Positions 16,114-24,623 are shown, counted from the stretch's first letter. The stretch: 64,000 bases of DNA from Isoptericola sediminis (GCF_013085345.1 NZ_JABFAJ010000018.1:62001-126000), one strand, 5' to 3'. A program made the numbers and translations. Notes: generated from the letters alone by a model not told the origin.

Positions 16114-16140
16114 AACCGTCGGCGGCGGGCGTGCATTCCC
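16114..16140 (-). promoter_or_regulatory. SigR-type autoregulatory promoter GGGAAT-N18-GTT
   Basis: On the minus strand GGGAAT (16140-16135) is followed by exactly 18 nt and GTT (16116-16114). This equals the SigR/SigH consensus GGAAT-N18-GTT known from Streptomyces and mycobacteria. It lies directly upstream of the ATG for the long SigR form, implying positive autoregulation. Confidence 0.75.
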
Positions 16141-16179
16141 ACCAGGTGAGCGCCGTCGTCGCGCCGCCGACGCCGCGGG

Positions 16180-17145
16180 TCAGGACGCGACGTCGGCGAA
16201 CCGGCGGCGGTACGCCGTGGGGCTGGTGCCGAGCACCCGCGCGAAGTGGTGTCGCAGCACCGCGGCGCTGCCGAAGCCGACGAGACGGGCGACCTCCTCG
16301 ACCGGCACGTCGGGGCGCTCCAGGAGCTCCTGCGAGCGGGCGACGCGCTGCCGGGTGAGCCAGGCGCCGGGGGTGGTCCCGGTCTCCGCGCGGAACCGGC
16401 GGGCGAACGTCCGCTCCGACAGCGTGGCGCGACGCGCCAGCGCGGGCACGCTGTGGTCCTGCTCGAGGTGCTCGCGCATCCACGCGAGGAGACCGGCGAG
16501 CGACTCGCCCGACTCGGGGACGGGGTCGATCACGAACTGGGCCTGCCCGCCGTCGCGTTGCGGCGGGACGACCATGCGGCGGGCGACGGCCCGGGCCACC
16601 TCGCCCCCGAGCTCGGTGCGGAGCAGGTGCAGGCAGGCGTCGATCCCGGCGGCCGTGCCGGCGCTGGTCAGCACCCGGCCGTCGGCGACGTAGAGCACGT
16701 CGGGGTCGACGTCGGCACGTGGTGCGGCGGCGGCGAGACGGGCCGCGAACAACCAGTGGGTCGTGCAGCGCCGACCGTCGAGGAGGCCGGCGGCCGCGAG
16801 CGCGAACGCGCCCGAGCACAGCGACACCACCCAGGCGCCGCGGTCGTGGGCGCGGCGGATCGCGTCGAGGTACGCGGGCGAGAGCTCGACAGGGTGGTCG
16901 TCGTCCATGACGTCGTAGGCCACGGCGACGACGACGTCGGCGTCCTCGGTCGCTTCGAGCCCGGCGTCCACCTGGACGGCGAACCCGCCCCGGGTCGGCA
17001 CCGCACCGGGGTCGGGGGTGCACAGCGTGAAGTCGAAGGCCGGCCCCCCGGTGTCCCGGCGGTCGATGCCGAAGACCTCGCAGGCGATCCCCATCTCGAA
17101 CGGGGCGACGCCCGGGACGACGACCGCGGCCACCTTCTGGATCAT
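16180..17145 (-). CDS. GlxA-family transcriptional regulator (DJ-1/PfpI plus AraC HTH)
   Basis: A 321-aa protein beginning [20 protein letters not shown]. The N-terminal two thirds is a DJ-1/PfpI-like (GATase1-like) domain with the nucleophile-elbow motif [20 protein letters not shown] and the following TTHW. The C-terminal 100 residues are an AraC-type double helix-turn-helix ([26 protein letters not shown] and [35 protein letters not shown]). The ligand is unknown; this family often controls amine, nitrogen or carbon source use. It is divergent from a small membrane-protein gene, and a TGGCAGA/TCTGCCA dyad lies in that region. Confidence 0.9.
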   Translation of the reverse strand: MIQKVAAVVVPGVAPFEMGIACEVFGIDRRDTGGPAFDFTLCTPDPGAVPTRGGFAVQVDAGLEATEDADVVVAVAYDVMDDDHPVELSPAYLDAIRRAHDRGAWVVSLCSGAFALAAAGLLDGRRCTTHWLFAARLAAAAPRADVDPDVLYVADGRVLTSAGTAAGIDACLHLLRTELGGEVARAVARRMVVPPQRDGGQAQFVIDPVPESGESLAGLLAWMREHLEQDHSVPALARRATLSERTFARRFRAETGTTPGAWLTRQRVARSQELLERPDVPVEEVARLVGFGSAAVLRHHFARVLGTSPTAYRRRFADVAS

Positions 17146-17166
17146 CCGTCCATCGTCCCAGGACAT

Positions 17167-17201
17167 TGGCAGAATGTCGATGGGTAGTGTCACCTCTGCC
17201 A
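17167..17201. promoter_or_regulatory. Inverted repeat TGGCAGA-N21-TCTGCCA, possible operator
   Basis: Perfect 7-bp arms (17167-17173 and 17195-17201) between the divergent GlxA-like regulator and the 52-aa membrane-protein gene. Its position suggests self-regulation by the GlxA-like protein, which is inference. Confidence 0.35.
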
Positions 17202-17226
17202 CTGGTGGCGCTATCTTGACGATCGC

Positions 17227-17385
17227 ATGATTGCTGCCATGACCACGATCATCCTGCTCCTGCTGCTCCTGCTGACCGTCGCCGCGCTCGCGGCCTCCGC
17301 CCGGGCCGTCCGTCGTGACGGGCTCGGGCACCGCCGTCCGCCCCGTTCCCACCCCGACTGGTGGGAAGGCGTCGAGCTGCGCTGA
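17227..17385 (+). CDS. Small single-pass membrane protein (52 aa)
   Basis: ATG 17227 to TGA 17385. A leucine-rich transmembrane helix (MTTIILLLLLLLTVAALAAS) is followed by a short basic cytoplasmic tail RAVRRDGLGHRRPPRSHPDW and an acidic end. The RxDGxGHRxPPRSH tail pattern is one I recognise from small uncharacterised actinobacterial proteins, but no function is known to me. The second ATG at 17239 is an alternative start. No clear ribosome binding site precedes either. It is convergent with the lipoprotein gene. Confidence 0.65.
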   Translation: MIAAMTTIILLLLLLLTVAALAASARAVRRDGLGHRRPPRSHPDWWEGVELR

Positions 17386-17402
17386 CGTCGGCCGCGGAGC
17401 GA

Positions 17403-17783
17403 CTAGGGCTCGAGGAGCTGCACGACCTCGACGCCGCACTGCACGGGGTACGACTCCTGGCAGACCCCGTCGACCCACACCTCGACCAGGACCCCGGCCA
17501 CGAGGACGTCCGGGTCCGCGGCGTCGCCGTCCGCCGCCAGCACCTCGGTGCCGTCGGTGAGCAGCGCCATCCCCTCGTAGTAGGGGTCAGAAGCCTGCAC
17601 GACGACCGGCTGCCCCGCGCGGGCGTCGTCGTCGACCGAGCCGCCGTCGGCCACCACGCCCCGCACGTCGGACGGCTCGTCAGGCGCGAGCACGGTGCCG
17701 GCACACCCGGACAGGGCGACGGCGGCGGCGAGCAGGGCAGCGGGCGCCGCGCTGCGGCGGAGGGCCGAGGTCACGACGGTCAT
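17403..17783 (-). CDS. Small lipoprotein of unknown function
   Basis: 126 aa with a lipoprotein signal (basic start, hydrophobic stretch, lipobox ALSG-C with the lipidated Cys at 27). The mature part is acidic and small, with VVVQASDPYYEGMALLTDGT and a C-terminal pair of cysteines (GVCQES and VQCGVE) that could form a disulfide outside the membrane. I do not recognise a family. It is divergent from the DoxX gene. Confidence 0.65.
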   Translation of the reverse strand: MTVVTSALRRSAAPAALLAAAVALSGCAGTVLAPDEPSDVRGVVADGGSVDDDARAGQPVVVQASDPYYEGMALLTDGTEVLAADGDAADPDVLVAGVLVEVWVDGVCQESYPVQCGVEVVQLLEP

Positions 17784-17863
17784 CGGACCGCATCGCTGCT
17801 CGCGGCGTCAACCATCGCGCCTATCGGTGGGCATGTCAGCTGCGGCTCTGCCACAGTGGGGCC

Positions 17864-18562
17864 ATGCTGCTGCGACGTCTCGCCCGACCCCTGCTGGCCG
17901 TCCCGTTCATCTACGACGGCGTGTCCACCGCGCTGCGACCGGCCGAGCACACCGACGCCGCCCGCGAGGGCGCCGACACGGTCACCGACACCCTGGGTGT
18001 CGACCGGCTCGACGACACCCAGGTCGCGTTGCTGGTCCGTGCGCACGGCGCTGTGACCGCGTTCGCCGGCCTGCTGCTCGCCGTCGGCCGGACCCCGCGG
18101 ACCGCCGCCCTGGCGCTCGCCGCGTTGACGACGCCCCTGGCCGTCGTCAACCAGCCCTTCACCAGCAAGGGCGACGAGCGCAAGGAGAAGACCCTCAAGT
18201 TCGTCAAGAACCTCGGCGCGATCGGCGCCACCGTGATCGCCGGGATCGACCTCGAGGGCCGTCCCGGCATGAGCTACCGCATCGCGCAGAAGACGTCGTC
18301 GGCGTCGAAGTCCGCGCAGCACGCCGTCGAGAGCGCGGAGAAGACCGGGAAGTACGCGGTCCGCAACGCGGAGCGGACCGGTCGGTACGCGGTCCAGAAC
18401 GCCAAGCGGTCCGCGACGACCGCGCAGAAGTCCGCCTCGACGTCGGCCCGACGCGCGCGCAAGCAGGTCGAGCGGGACCTGCGCTCCACCGTGAAGAGCG
18501 CACGGGCCGGCGCGAAGAGCGCACGGGCCGCCGCCGAGAAGGCCGCGGCGAAGGTGTCCTGA
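17864..18562 (+). CDS. DoxX-family membrane protein with 11-residue-repeat C-terminal tail
   Basis: 232 aa. Residues 1-130 form a DoxX-like four-helix membrane domain ([60 protein letters not shown]). Residues 140-232 are a very basic Lys/Arg/Ala/Ser tail with four near-11-residue repeats (about 148-191, for example [11 protein letters not shown] and [11 protein letters not shown]), predicted to be a long amphipathic helix. Such a tail is longer than in ordinary DoxX proteins and could bind membrane surface, DNA or RNA (inference). The start is ATG 17864, 6 nt after CACAGT, without an obvious ribosome binding site. Confidence 0.75.
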   Translation: MLLRRLARPLLAVPFIYDGVSTALRPAEHTDAAREGADTVTDTLGVDRLDDTQVALLVRAHGAVTAFAGLLLAVGRTPRTAALALAALTTPLAVVNQPFTSKGDERKEKTLKFVKNLGAIGATVIAGIDLEGRPGMSYRIAQKTSSASKSAQHAVESAEKTGKYAVRNAERTGRYAVQNAKRSATTAQKSASTSARRARKQVERDLRSTVKSARAGAKSARAAAEKAAAKVS

Positions 18563-18598
18563 CCTCCGGACACGACACCGCGCCGACAGGCCGTCAAC

Positions 18599-18604
18599 TA
18601 CCCT
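18599..18604 (+). promoter_or_regulatory. -10 element TACCCT, leaderless type, aroA
   Basis: TACCCT is followed by 7 nt (CGGGGAC) and the aroA ATG at 18612. The transcript would start at or next to the start codon. Confidence 0.5.
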
Positions 18605-18611
18605 CGGGGAC

Positions 18612-19949
18612 ATGACGACTGCGCCGGCACCGACCGATCTGCCGCTCTGGGACGCCCCGGTCGCCGACGGCCCCCTGGACAGCACGGTCGAGGTCCCGGG
18701 CAGCAAGTCCCTGACGAACCGGCTGCTCGTCCTCGCAGCGCTGGCCGACGGGCCGGGCACCCTGCGCGGTGCGCTGCGCTCGCGCGACGCCGACCTCATG
18801 ATCGCCGCGCTGCGGTCGCTCGGCGCCACCATCACCGAGGGTGAGACCGCCAGCACGCTGCACGTCACGCCCGGGCCTGTCACCGGCCACGCCGCCGTCG
18901 ACTGCGGGCTGGCCGGCACCGTGATGCGGTTCCTGCCCCCCGTGGCCGCGCTGGCCGACGGCGCCGTCCGGTTCGACGGCGACCCGGAGGCGCGGGTGCG
19001 GCCGATGCAGCCGGTGCTCGCCGGGCTGCACGGCCTCGGCGTCCGCGTCACCGGTGAGGGCGCCGAGGCCGGCGACACGCTCCCCGCCCACCTGCCCTTC
19101 ACCGTGCACGGCCGGGGCCACGTCGCCGGCGGCGCCGTCGACATCGACGCCTCGGCCTCCTCCCAGTTCGTCTCGGCGCTGCTGCTGGCCGCGGCCCGGT
19201 TCGACCGGCCGCTGATGCTGCGGCACATCGGCACCACGCTGCCGAGCCTGCCCCACATCGAAATGACCGTCGCGACCCTGCGCGAGGTCGGCGTCGCCGT
19301 CGACGACTCCCGGGACGGCATCTGGCAGGTCACCCCCGGTCCGATCGCCGCCCGGGACGTGCGCGTCGAGCCGGACCTGTCCAACGCGGCACCCTTCCTG
19401 GCCGCCGCGCTGGTCGCCGGGGGCACCGTCCGGGTGCCCGGCTGGCCGACGTCGACCACCCAGCCGGGTGCCATGGTCCCCGGGCTGCTGGAGCGGATGG
19501 GCGGCACGGCGTCGCTCGCCGACGGCGTGCTGAGCGTGACCGGCACGGGCGAGATCCACGGCATCGACGTCGACCTGCAGGCCGGCGGCGAGCTCGCCCC
19601 GACGTTCGCCGTGCTCGCGGCGCTGGCCGACTCCCCCACCCGCCTGCGCGGCATCGCGCACCTGCGTGGCCACGAGACCGACCGGCTGGCGGCGTTGGCC
19701 ACGGAGATCACCCGGCTGGGCGGCCGGTGCGAGGAGACCCGCGACGGGCTCGTCATCACCCCGCGCCCGCTGCACGGCGGGACGTTCCGCACCTACGCCG
19801 ACCACCGCATGGCCACCTCGGCGGCGCTGCTCGGCCTGCGCGTGCCGGGCGTCCAGGTCGAGGACGTCGCCACCACCGCCAAGACCCTGCCCGGGTTCGA
19901 CCGGATCTGGGCACGGATGCTCGATCTCGGCACGGGGGACCTGGCCTGA
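18612..19949 (+). CDS. aroA: 3-phosphoshikimate 1-carboxyvinyltransferase (EPSP synthase)
   Basis: A 445-aa cytoplasmic enzyme that joins shikimate-3-phosphate and phosphoenolpyruvate, the sixth step of the shikimate pathway and the target of glyphosate. Diagnostic motifs are [15 protein letters not shown] (N-terminal, substrate-binding Lys/Ser), [13 protein letters not shown] (the PEP-site loop), [10 protein letters not shown] and the C-terminal [13 protein letters not shown]. Its TGA overlaps the rsgA ATG by one base, so the two are coupled. Confidence 0.97.
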   Translation: MTTAPAPTDLPLWDAPVADGPLDSTVEVPGSKSLTNRLLVLAALADGPGTLRGALRSRDADLMIAALRSLGATITEGETASTLHVTPGPVTGHAAVDCGLAGTVMRFLPPVAALADGAVRFDGDPEARVRPMQPVLAGLHGLGVRVTGEGAEAGDTLPAHLPFTVHGRGHVAGGAVDIDASASSQFVSALLLAAARFDRPLMLRHIGTTLPSLPHIEMTVATLREVGVAVDDSRDGIWQVTPGPIAARDVRVEPDLSNAAPFLAAALVAGGTVRVPGWPTSTTQPGAMVPGLLERMGGTASLADGVLSVTGTGEIHGIDVDLQAGGELAPTFAVLAALADSPTRLRGIAHLRGHETDRLAALATEITRLGGRCEETRDGLVITPRPLHGGTFRTYADHRMATSAALLGLRVPGVQVEDVATTAKTLPGFDRIWARMLDLGTGDLA

Positions 19950-21001
19950 TGGCGCGGGCCCGTGACGAGCACGACCGGTTCTCGCGTCCCTCCAAGCACG
20001 GGTCGCGCCCACGGTCCAAGCAGCGTCCCGAGCACGCGAACGCCGTCCCGGCGATGGTCACCGGGATCGACCGGGGTCGTTACACCCTCGTGGTCGACGA
20101 CGGCGGCCCGGAGGAGCGCGAGATCCTCGCCATGAAGGCCCGCGAGCTCGGGCGGACCCGCACCGTGGTCGGCGACCGGGTGGACGTCGTCGGGGACACC
20201 TCCGGCCGCGAGGGCACGCTCGCCCGGATCGTGCGCATCACCGACCGCACCTCGACGCTGCGCCGCACGGCCGACGACACCGACCCGTACGAGCGGATCG
20301 TGGTCGCCAACGCCGACCAGCTCGTCGTCGTCACCGCGCTCGCCCAGCCCGAGCCGCGCACCGGCATGATCGACCGCTGCGTCGTGGCCGCCTACGACGC
20401 CGGCATGGACGTGCTGCTGTGCCTGACCAAGGCCGACCTCGCCTCCCCCGACGAGCTGCGCGACCTGTACGAGCCGATCGGCGTGGACGTGGTGGTGACC
20501 AGACGGGACGACGCGGAGTCCGTCGAGACGGTCCGCGAGCGCCTGCTGGGCCGGACGTCGGTGCTCGTGGGCCACTCCGGCGTCGGCAAGTCGACACTCA
20601 TCAACGCCCTGGTGCCCGACGCCCTGCGGGCGACCGGCGTCGTCAACGACGTGACGGGTCGAGGGCGGCACACCTCGACGTCGGCGGTGGCGCTGCGCCT
20701 GCCGGTGGGTCCGAGCTCCTCGGTGGACGGCGAGGGGCACGACGGCTGGGTCATCGACACCCCGGGCGTGCGGTCCTTCGGCCTCGCCCACGTGGAGCCC
20801 GAGCACCTGCTGCGCGCCTTCGAGGACCTCGACGCCGCGGCCGAGGAGTGCCCGCGCGGGTGCACGCACCTCGCCGACGCCCCCGACTGCGCGCTCGACG
20901 AGTGGGTCGAGGCGGCCGAGGATGGCGACGGGCAGGCGGCACGTGCTGCCCGCCTGGCGTCGTTCCGCCGCCTGCTCACCTCCCGGACGGACGCCGGCTA
21001 G
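19949..21001 (+). CDS. rsgA: Small ribosomal subunit biogenesis GTPase RsgA
   Basis: A 350-aa circularly permuted GTPase that acts in late 30S maturation. An N-terminal OB domain (about 35-115) is followed by the permuted G motifs: G4 LTKAD, then G1 GHSGVGKSTLINAL, G2 GRGRHTST and G3 DTPGVRSFGL. The C-terminal zinc motif is ECPRGCTHLADAPDC. The first 30 residues are basic (RFSRPSKHGSRPRSKQRP), as in actinobacterial members. The ATG overlaps the aroA stop (TGATG). The last 40 bases of the gene are nearly duplicated 179 bp downstream in the gap before hisN. Confidence 0.95.
   Translation: MARARDEHDRFSRPSKHGSRPRSKQRPEHANAVPAMVTGIDRGRYTLVVDDGGPEEREILAMKARELGRTRTVVGDRVDVVGDTSGREGTLARIVRITDRTSTLRRTADDTDPYERIVVANADQLVVVTALAQPEPRTGMIDRCVVAAYDAGMDVLLCLTKADLASPDELRDLYEPIGVDVVVTRRDDAESVETVRERLLGRTSVLVGHSGVGKSTLINALVPDALRATGVVNDVTGRGRHTSTSAVALRLPVGPSSSVDGEGHDGWVIDTPGVRSFGLAHVEPEHLLRAFEDLDAAAEECPRGCTHLADAPDCALDEWVEAAEDGDGQAARAARLASFRRLLTSRTDAG
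20951..20990 (+). repeat. Direct repeat copy 1: 3' end of rsgA
   Basis: This 40-bp block within rsgA codes for the end of the protein (RLASFRRLLTSR). It recurs at 21130-21169 with only a few differences. Confidence 0.7.
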
Positions 21002-21129
21002 GAGCCGTCGTCGGCACGGTCCTTCGGGGCCCGCGGAACTCGACGGCCGCCCGGAGCATCGAGTGCCACCCACCCACGGTGCGGCGCGCGGGCGCTCCGG
21101 AGCCCCCGGGACCGGCGACACGCGCATCT

Positions 21130-21169
21130 CGCCTGGCGTCGTTCCGCCGTCTGCCGACCTCCCGGACCG
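21130..21169 (+). repeat. Direct repeat copy 2: degenerate copy of the rsgA 3' end
   Basis: By eye about 36 of 40 bases match 20951-20990; read in the matching frame it gives RLASFRRLPTSR. It sits in the gap between rsgA and hisN, just upstream of the hisN promoter, and has no start codon of its own. Confidence 0.7.
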
Positions 21170-21170
21170 C

Positions 21171-21176
21171 TACCGT
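21171..21176 (+). promoter_or_regulatory. -10 element TACCGT, leaderless type, hisN
   Basis: TACCGT, 6-nt spacer, GTG at 21183, and no ribosome binding site. It follows directly after the degenerate rsgA repeat. Confidence 0.45.
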
Positions 21177-21182
21177 GTGAGG

Positions 21183-22004
21183 GTGGCCACCTTCCAGCAG
21201 ACACCCAGTCCCCGGGGGCACGGGCGCACGTACGAGGACGACCTGCGTCTGGCCCACGTGATCGCCGACCAGGTCGACTCGATGACGATGTCCCGGTTCC
21301 GCGCGGTCGACCTCCATGTCGAGACCAAGCCGGACCAGACCCCGGTGTCCGACGCGGACCGCGGCGCGGAGGAGTTCATCCGCGCCCAGCTGGCCCGCGC
21401 GCGCACGCGTGACGCCATCGTCGGCGAGGAGTTCGGCGAAGAGGCCGGCAGCGGGTCCCGCCGGTGGATCATCGACCCCATCGACGGCACCAAGAACTTC
21501 GTCCGGGGTGTGCCCGTGTGGGCCACCCTCATTGCGCTGGCCGAGGGCGACGAGGTCGTCATGGGCCTCGTCTCGGCCCCGGCGCTCGGCCGCCGCTGGT
21601 GGGCCGCCAAAGGCTCCGGCGCCTGGACCGGCAAGTCCATCGCCGCCGCCACCCGCATGCGCGTGTCCGGCGTCTCGTCGCTGGACGACGCCTCGTTCGC
21701 CTACTCCTCCCTCGACGGTTGGGAGGAGCGCGACAAGCTCAACGGGTTCCTCGACCTGACCCGGGAGTGCTGGCGCACCCGTGGGTACGGCGACTTCTGG
21801 TCGTACATGCTCGTCGCGGAGGGCGCGGCCGACATCGCCGCCGAGCCGGAGCTCGAGCTGTACGACATGGCGGCGCTGGTGCCGATCGTCGTCGAGGCCG
21901 GCGGGCGGTTCACCTCGCTGGACGGGTCGGACGGACCCTGGGGCGGCAACGCGCTGGCCACCAACGGGCTGCTGCACGACAAGGCGCTCGTCTACCTCGG
22001 CTGA
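21183..22004 (+). CDS. hisN: Histidinol-phosphatase, inositol-monophosphatase type
   Basis: A 273-aa protein of the inositol monophosphatase family. Metal-binding motifs are DAIVGEEFGEE, the central IIDPIDGTKNFVRG and the C-terminal ELYDMAALVPIVVEAGG. Members of this length and with the TKNF variant in actinobacteria are assigned as HisN, which dephosphorylates L-histidinol phosphate in histidine synthesis; inositol or other phosphatase activity cannot be excluded. I chose GTG 21183 by the leaderless promoter geometry; GTG 21177 adds two residues. A 27-bp-stem hairpin follows the stop by 7 bp. Confidence 0.87.
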   Translation: MATFQQTPSPRGHGRTYEDDLRLAHVIADQVDSMTMSRFRAVDLHVETKPDQTPVSDADRGAEEFIRAQLARARTRDAIVGEEFGEEAGSGSRRWIIDPIDGTKNFVRGVPVWATLIALAEGDEVVMGLVSAPALGRRWWAAKGSGAWTGKSIAAATRMRVSGVSSLDDASFAYSSLDGWEERDKLNGFLDLTRECWRTRGYGDFWSYMLVAEGAADIAAEPELELYDMAALVPIVVEAGGRFTSLDGSDGPWGGNALATNGLLHDKALVYLG

Positions 22005-22011
22005 CCCTCAC

Positions 22012-22077
22012 CCGCTGTGGGCATGAAATCTGCAGCCCCGGGGTACCCGAGGGCTGCAGATTTCATGCCCACAGCGG
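22012..22077. terminator. Very long perfect hairpin (27-bp arms) between hisN and the DUF6912 gene
   Basis: Arms 22012-22038 and 22051-22077 are exact reverse complements (CCGCTGTGGGCATGAAATCT followed by GCAGCCC), and the 12-nt loop contains GGGTACCC. It fills almost the whole gap between two convergent stops, so it can terminate both. The stem includes an AT-rich middle (GAAATCTGCAG), unlike the GC-only terminators elsewhere in the window, so it may be a copy of a dispersed repeat. Confidence 0.75.
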
Positions 22078-22088
22078 AGGGTGCGGTC

Positions 22089-22586
22089 TCAGGGGCGCGG
22101 GATCTGGCCGACCTCGCTCGGGTCGTACCAGAGCAGGTCCCGGTCGGTGACCCGCTGGACGGCCTCGGCGAGCGCCTCGTCGTCGTCGGCGTCCACGGCC
22201 GCCAGCACGGCCCGGACGTCGTCGGCCGCGGTGGGTTCGTCGACGTGCACGGCGGCCAGCGGGACGTCCGGGACGTCGCGCAGCACCAGCACCGACGAGG
22301 CCGAGGCACCCTCGGGGTCGACGCCCACGACGTCCTGCTCGACGTCCACCGAGACCACGACCCGCACGGGCGGCACGCCGGGACGGCCCGCGACGAGCGA
22401 CAGGGAGTCGTCGGCGGCCGCGAGGAACGCCGCGTACTCGCGCCCCTCGTCGTCGGCGTCGGCGAGCTCACCGGCGAGCGCCCGCGTGACGGCGTGCGCA
22501 CCGCGCGGCCCGACCGGCCAGCGTGTCACGCTCCCGACCACGGCGGTGTCCAGCTCGTCCAGGGTCGCGGGCACGTAGATGCGCAT
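22089..22586 (-). CDS. DUF6912 family protein
   Basis: 165 aa, ATG 22586, beginning MRIYVPATLDELDTAVVG. This start and the following RGAHAVTRAL and DDEGREYAAFLAAADDSL pattern match what I recall of the actinobacterial DUF6912 family (uncharacterised, cytoplasmic, acidic). It is the last gene of a minus-strand group with the CpaE-like ATPase (23-bp gap) and the SAF protein, so it may belong to the same process. No catalytic motif is evident. Confidence 0.65.
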   Translation of the reverse strand: MRIYVPATLDELDTAVVGSVTRWPVGPRGAHAVTRALAGELADADDEGREYAAFLAAADDSLSLVAGRPGVPPVRVVVSVDVEQDVVGVDPEGASASSVLVLRDVPDVPLAAVHVDEPTAADDVRAVLAAVDADDDEALAEAVQRVTDRDLLWYDPSEVGQIPRP

Positions 22587-22609
22587 GGGGACAGTCTGCC
22601 CGACGCCGC

Positions 22610-23905
22610 TCACGCCACCAGCGCGCGGACCCGGCCCGCCAGCTCCGCGAAGCCGTCCCGGGCGGACGACGAGGGTGCGTGCTCGGCCAGGCTACGGCCG
22701 GCGAGCACGGCGGCGTCGCAGGCAGCAGCGTCGTCGGGCACCGGGTGCACGTCGTCCACCCCGGCGTAGCGGGCCAGCGCCGCCGCGACGGCCCCGGCCG
22801 GGTCAGGGCCCACCGCCGTCGAGCGCACGCGGTTCGCGACCACGAGCCGTCGACCGGCCACCGGGACCGGGACGTCGGCCAGGTCCTCCAGGGCACGCAC
22901 CAGACGGTGGATGCCGACGGGGTCGGCGGCACCGACGACGACCACGACGTCAGCGGCCTCCAGGGCGGCGAGGGTCGCGCCGTTGCGCTGCGGGGCGTGG
23001 GTGTCGTACATGAGCAGCTCGTCGGCCTCCACGAGCGGCCCGCAGTCGACGACGGTCCAGCGCGCCAGGTCGCGCGCCCGGTCGAGGACGACCTCGAGGG
23101 CGCTGGCCGGCAGCTCGGGCCACCGGGAGGCCCGCGTGATGCCGGTCAGGACGCGGAGCCGTCCCGTGACCACAGGTGCGTGGCGGGCGAGCGTCGTCAG
23201 GTCCAGGCCGCCCCGGGAGGCGGCGCGCGCGGCGGCCGCGAGCCCGGGGGCGTCGTCGAGCAGGCCCAGCCGGGCGGCGAGGCACGAGCCGTAGGTGTCG
23301 GCGTCGACCAGCAGCGTCGTCTCCCCCGGCGCCGCGGGGGCGGTGCGACCGGCCCGGCCCCGCCGTCGACGTCCGCGGGTCCCGCCGATCCCGGCGAGCT
23401 CGGCCGCGACCTCGACGGCCGTCGTCGAGCGACCGGGGGCGCCGACCGGACCCCAGACCGCCACGACGTCACCACGACGCCCCGGCTCCGGCGGGCTTCC
23501 CTCGGCGTCGAGGACCGACGCCAGGTCGAGCTCCCCGGTGGCCAGCGGGTCGTCGATCGGTGCGGTGTCGCGCACGGCGTCGAGGAAACCCGGGTCGTGC
23601 GGCCCGGTGCGGACGGCGTCGACGCCGAGCGCCTCGGCCCGGTCGGCCCCGCCGACGTCCGCGAGGGCGACGACGCGGGTCCCGGCCGCGTGCAGACGAC
23701 CGACGGCCTCCCGGTCGAGGCCCGGGAGGTCGGCGGTCACGACGGCCACCGTCCCGGCCCCGGCCGCTGCCGCGGCGAGCAGCTCGGTCATGTCACCGCA
23801 GCGGCGGGTCACCGTGGTGCCCGCTCCGGGAGCGCCGAGCGCGACCACGACGTCGGGTTCCTCCGGCCCCTCCACCGCGCACAGCACGGTGATCGGCGCC
23901 GCCAT
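22610..23905 (-). CDS. CpaE/MinD-like P-loop ATPase
   Basis: 431 aa, start ATG 23905 overlapping the stop of the SAF gene by one base (TGATG). The N-terminal 150 residues look like a pseudo-receiver (ITVLCAVEGPEEPDVVVALG; VVTADLPGLDREAVGRLHAAG), as in CpaE proteins. The Walker A region is unusual, VWGPVGAPGRSTTAVEVAAELA, with Arg in place of the P-loop Lys. The Walker A-prime/B region shows TTLLVDADTYGSCLAARLGL and TVVDCGPLVEADE. A low-complexity Gly/Arg segment separates them. CpaE proteins place Tad pilus machinery, but no pilus genes are near. Ortholog groups of this SAF-CpaE pair are uncharacterised as far as I know. Confidence 0.75.
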   Translation of the reverse strand: MAAPITVLCAVEGPEEPDVVVALGAPGAGTTVTRRCGDMTELLAAAAAGAGTVAVVTADLPGLDREAVGRLHAAGTRVVALADVGGADRAEALGVDAVRTGPHDPGFLDAVRDTAPIDDPLATGELDLASVLDAEGSPPEPGRRGDVVAVWGPVGAPGRSTTAVEVAAELAGIGGTRGRRRRGRAGRTAPAAPGETTLLVDADTYGSCLAARLGLLDDAPGLAAAARAASRGGLDLTTLARHAPVVTGRLRVLTGITRASRWPELPASALEVVLDRARDLARWTVVDCGPLVEADELLMYDTHAPQRNGATLAALEAADVVVVVGAADPVGIHRLVRALEDLADVPVPVAGRRLVVANRVRSTAVGPDPAGAVAAALARYAGVDDVHPVPDDAAACDAAVLAGRSLAEHAPSSSARDGFAELAGRVRALVA

Positions 23906-24555
23906 CAGGCGCCCGCCACGGGGACGACCGCGATCGACCCGTCGGCGCCGAGGGCCGACAGCACGGCCGGCAGGCGCTCGCTGCGGACGAGCACGTGCAC
24001 GGTGCCGCCGTCGGCCACGACGAGACCGCTGTCCGAGACGTCGACCTGCTCGACGACGACACCGGTGACCAGCGGCTCCGGCTCCGGGGCGCCGCCCTTC
24101 GACCCCGGCGCGACGTCCGGCACGAACCACAGGTCGACGAGCGCTCCGGCCCGGATCCGCTCGGACAGTCCCGCGCTCACCGGGACCGCCACCGCACGGA
24201 CGTCGACGCGCTCGGCCGGGCCGAGCGCCCCCGCGGCGACCAGCTCGCCGTCCTCGACGACCCGCAGGGCGACCTGGTCCGCCGGGGGCCCGACGTCCGC
24301 CCGCAGGTACCGCGCCGTCTCCGCGCCGAGGTTGACGTCGACGACACGCAGGTCCTCCGCCGCCACGGGCTCTCCCGGGGTGAGCGTGCCGGCGGCGACG
24401 TAGACCGGCACCGTGCGGTCGGCGCCCGAGACCACCCAGGCCCCCAGCGCGACGGCGAGCGCCACGAGGAGCAGCCCGACGACGAGACGGGGGTCGCGCC
24501 AGGTGGGCCGACGCAGGCGGGGCGCGACGGGAGAGGGCAGGGCGTCGTTGCTCAC
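23905..24555 (-). CDS. SAF-domain membrane protein (CpaB/FlgA-like)
   Basis: 216 aa, ATG 24555. A short cytoplasmic N terminus with basic residues (LRRPTWRDPRLV) precedes one transmembrane helix (LVVGLLLVALAVALGAWVVSG). The SAF domain follows: VPVYVAAGTLTPGEPVAAEDLRVV is the classic SAF start, and a second lobe carries VSAGLSERIRAGALVDLWFVP. CpaB and FlgA relatives guide secretin or P-ring assembly, but this genome region encodes no secretin. The gene is transcribed with the CpaE-like ATPase and probably DUF6912 from a TAGGGT -10 at 24624-24629. Confidence 0.8.
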   Translation of the reverse strand: MSNDALPSPVAPRLRRPTWRDPRLVVGLLLVALAVALGAWVVSGADRTVPVYVAAGTLTPGEPVAAEDLRVVDVNLGAETARYLRADVGPPADQVALRVVEDGELVAAGALGPAERVDVRAVAVPVSAGLSERIRAGALVDLWFVPDVAPGSKGGAPEPEPLVTGVVVEQVDVSDSGLVVADGGTVHVLVRSERLPAVLSALGADGSIAVVPVAGA

Positions 24556-24623
24556 GGATCGGTCCTTCGGTTCGGCCGGTCGCGTCGTCGCGTCCGGCGG
24601 GGCGGGGCCGTCGGTCGGTCGTC

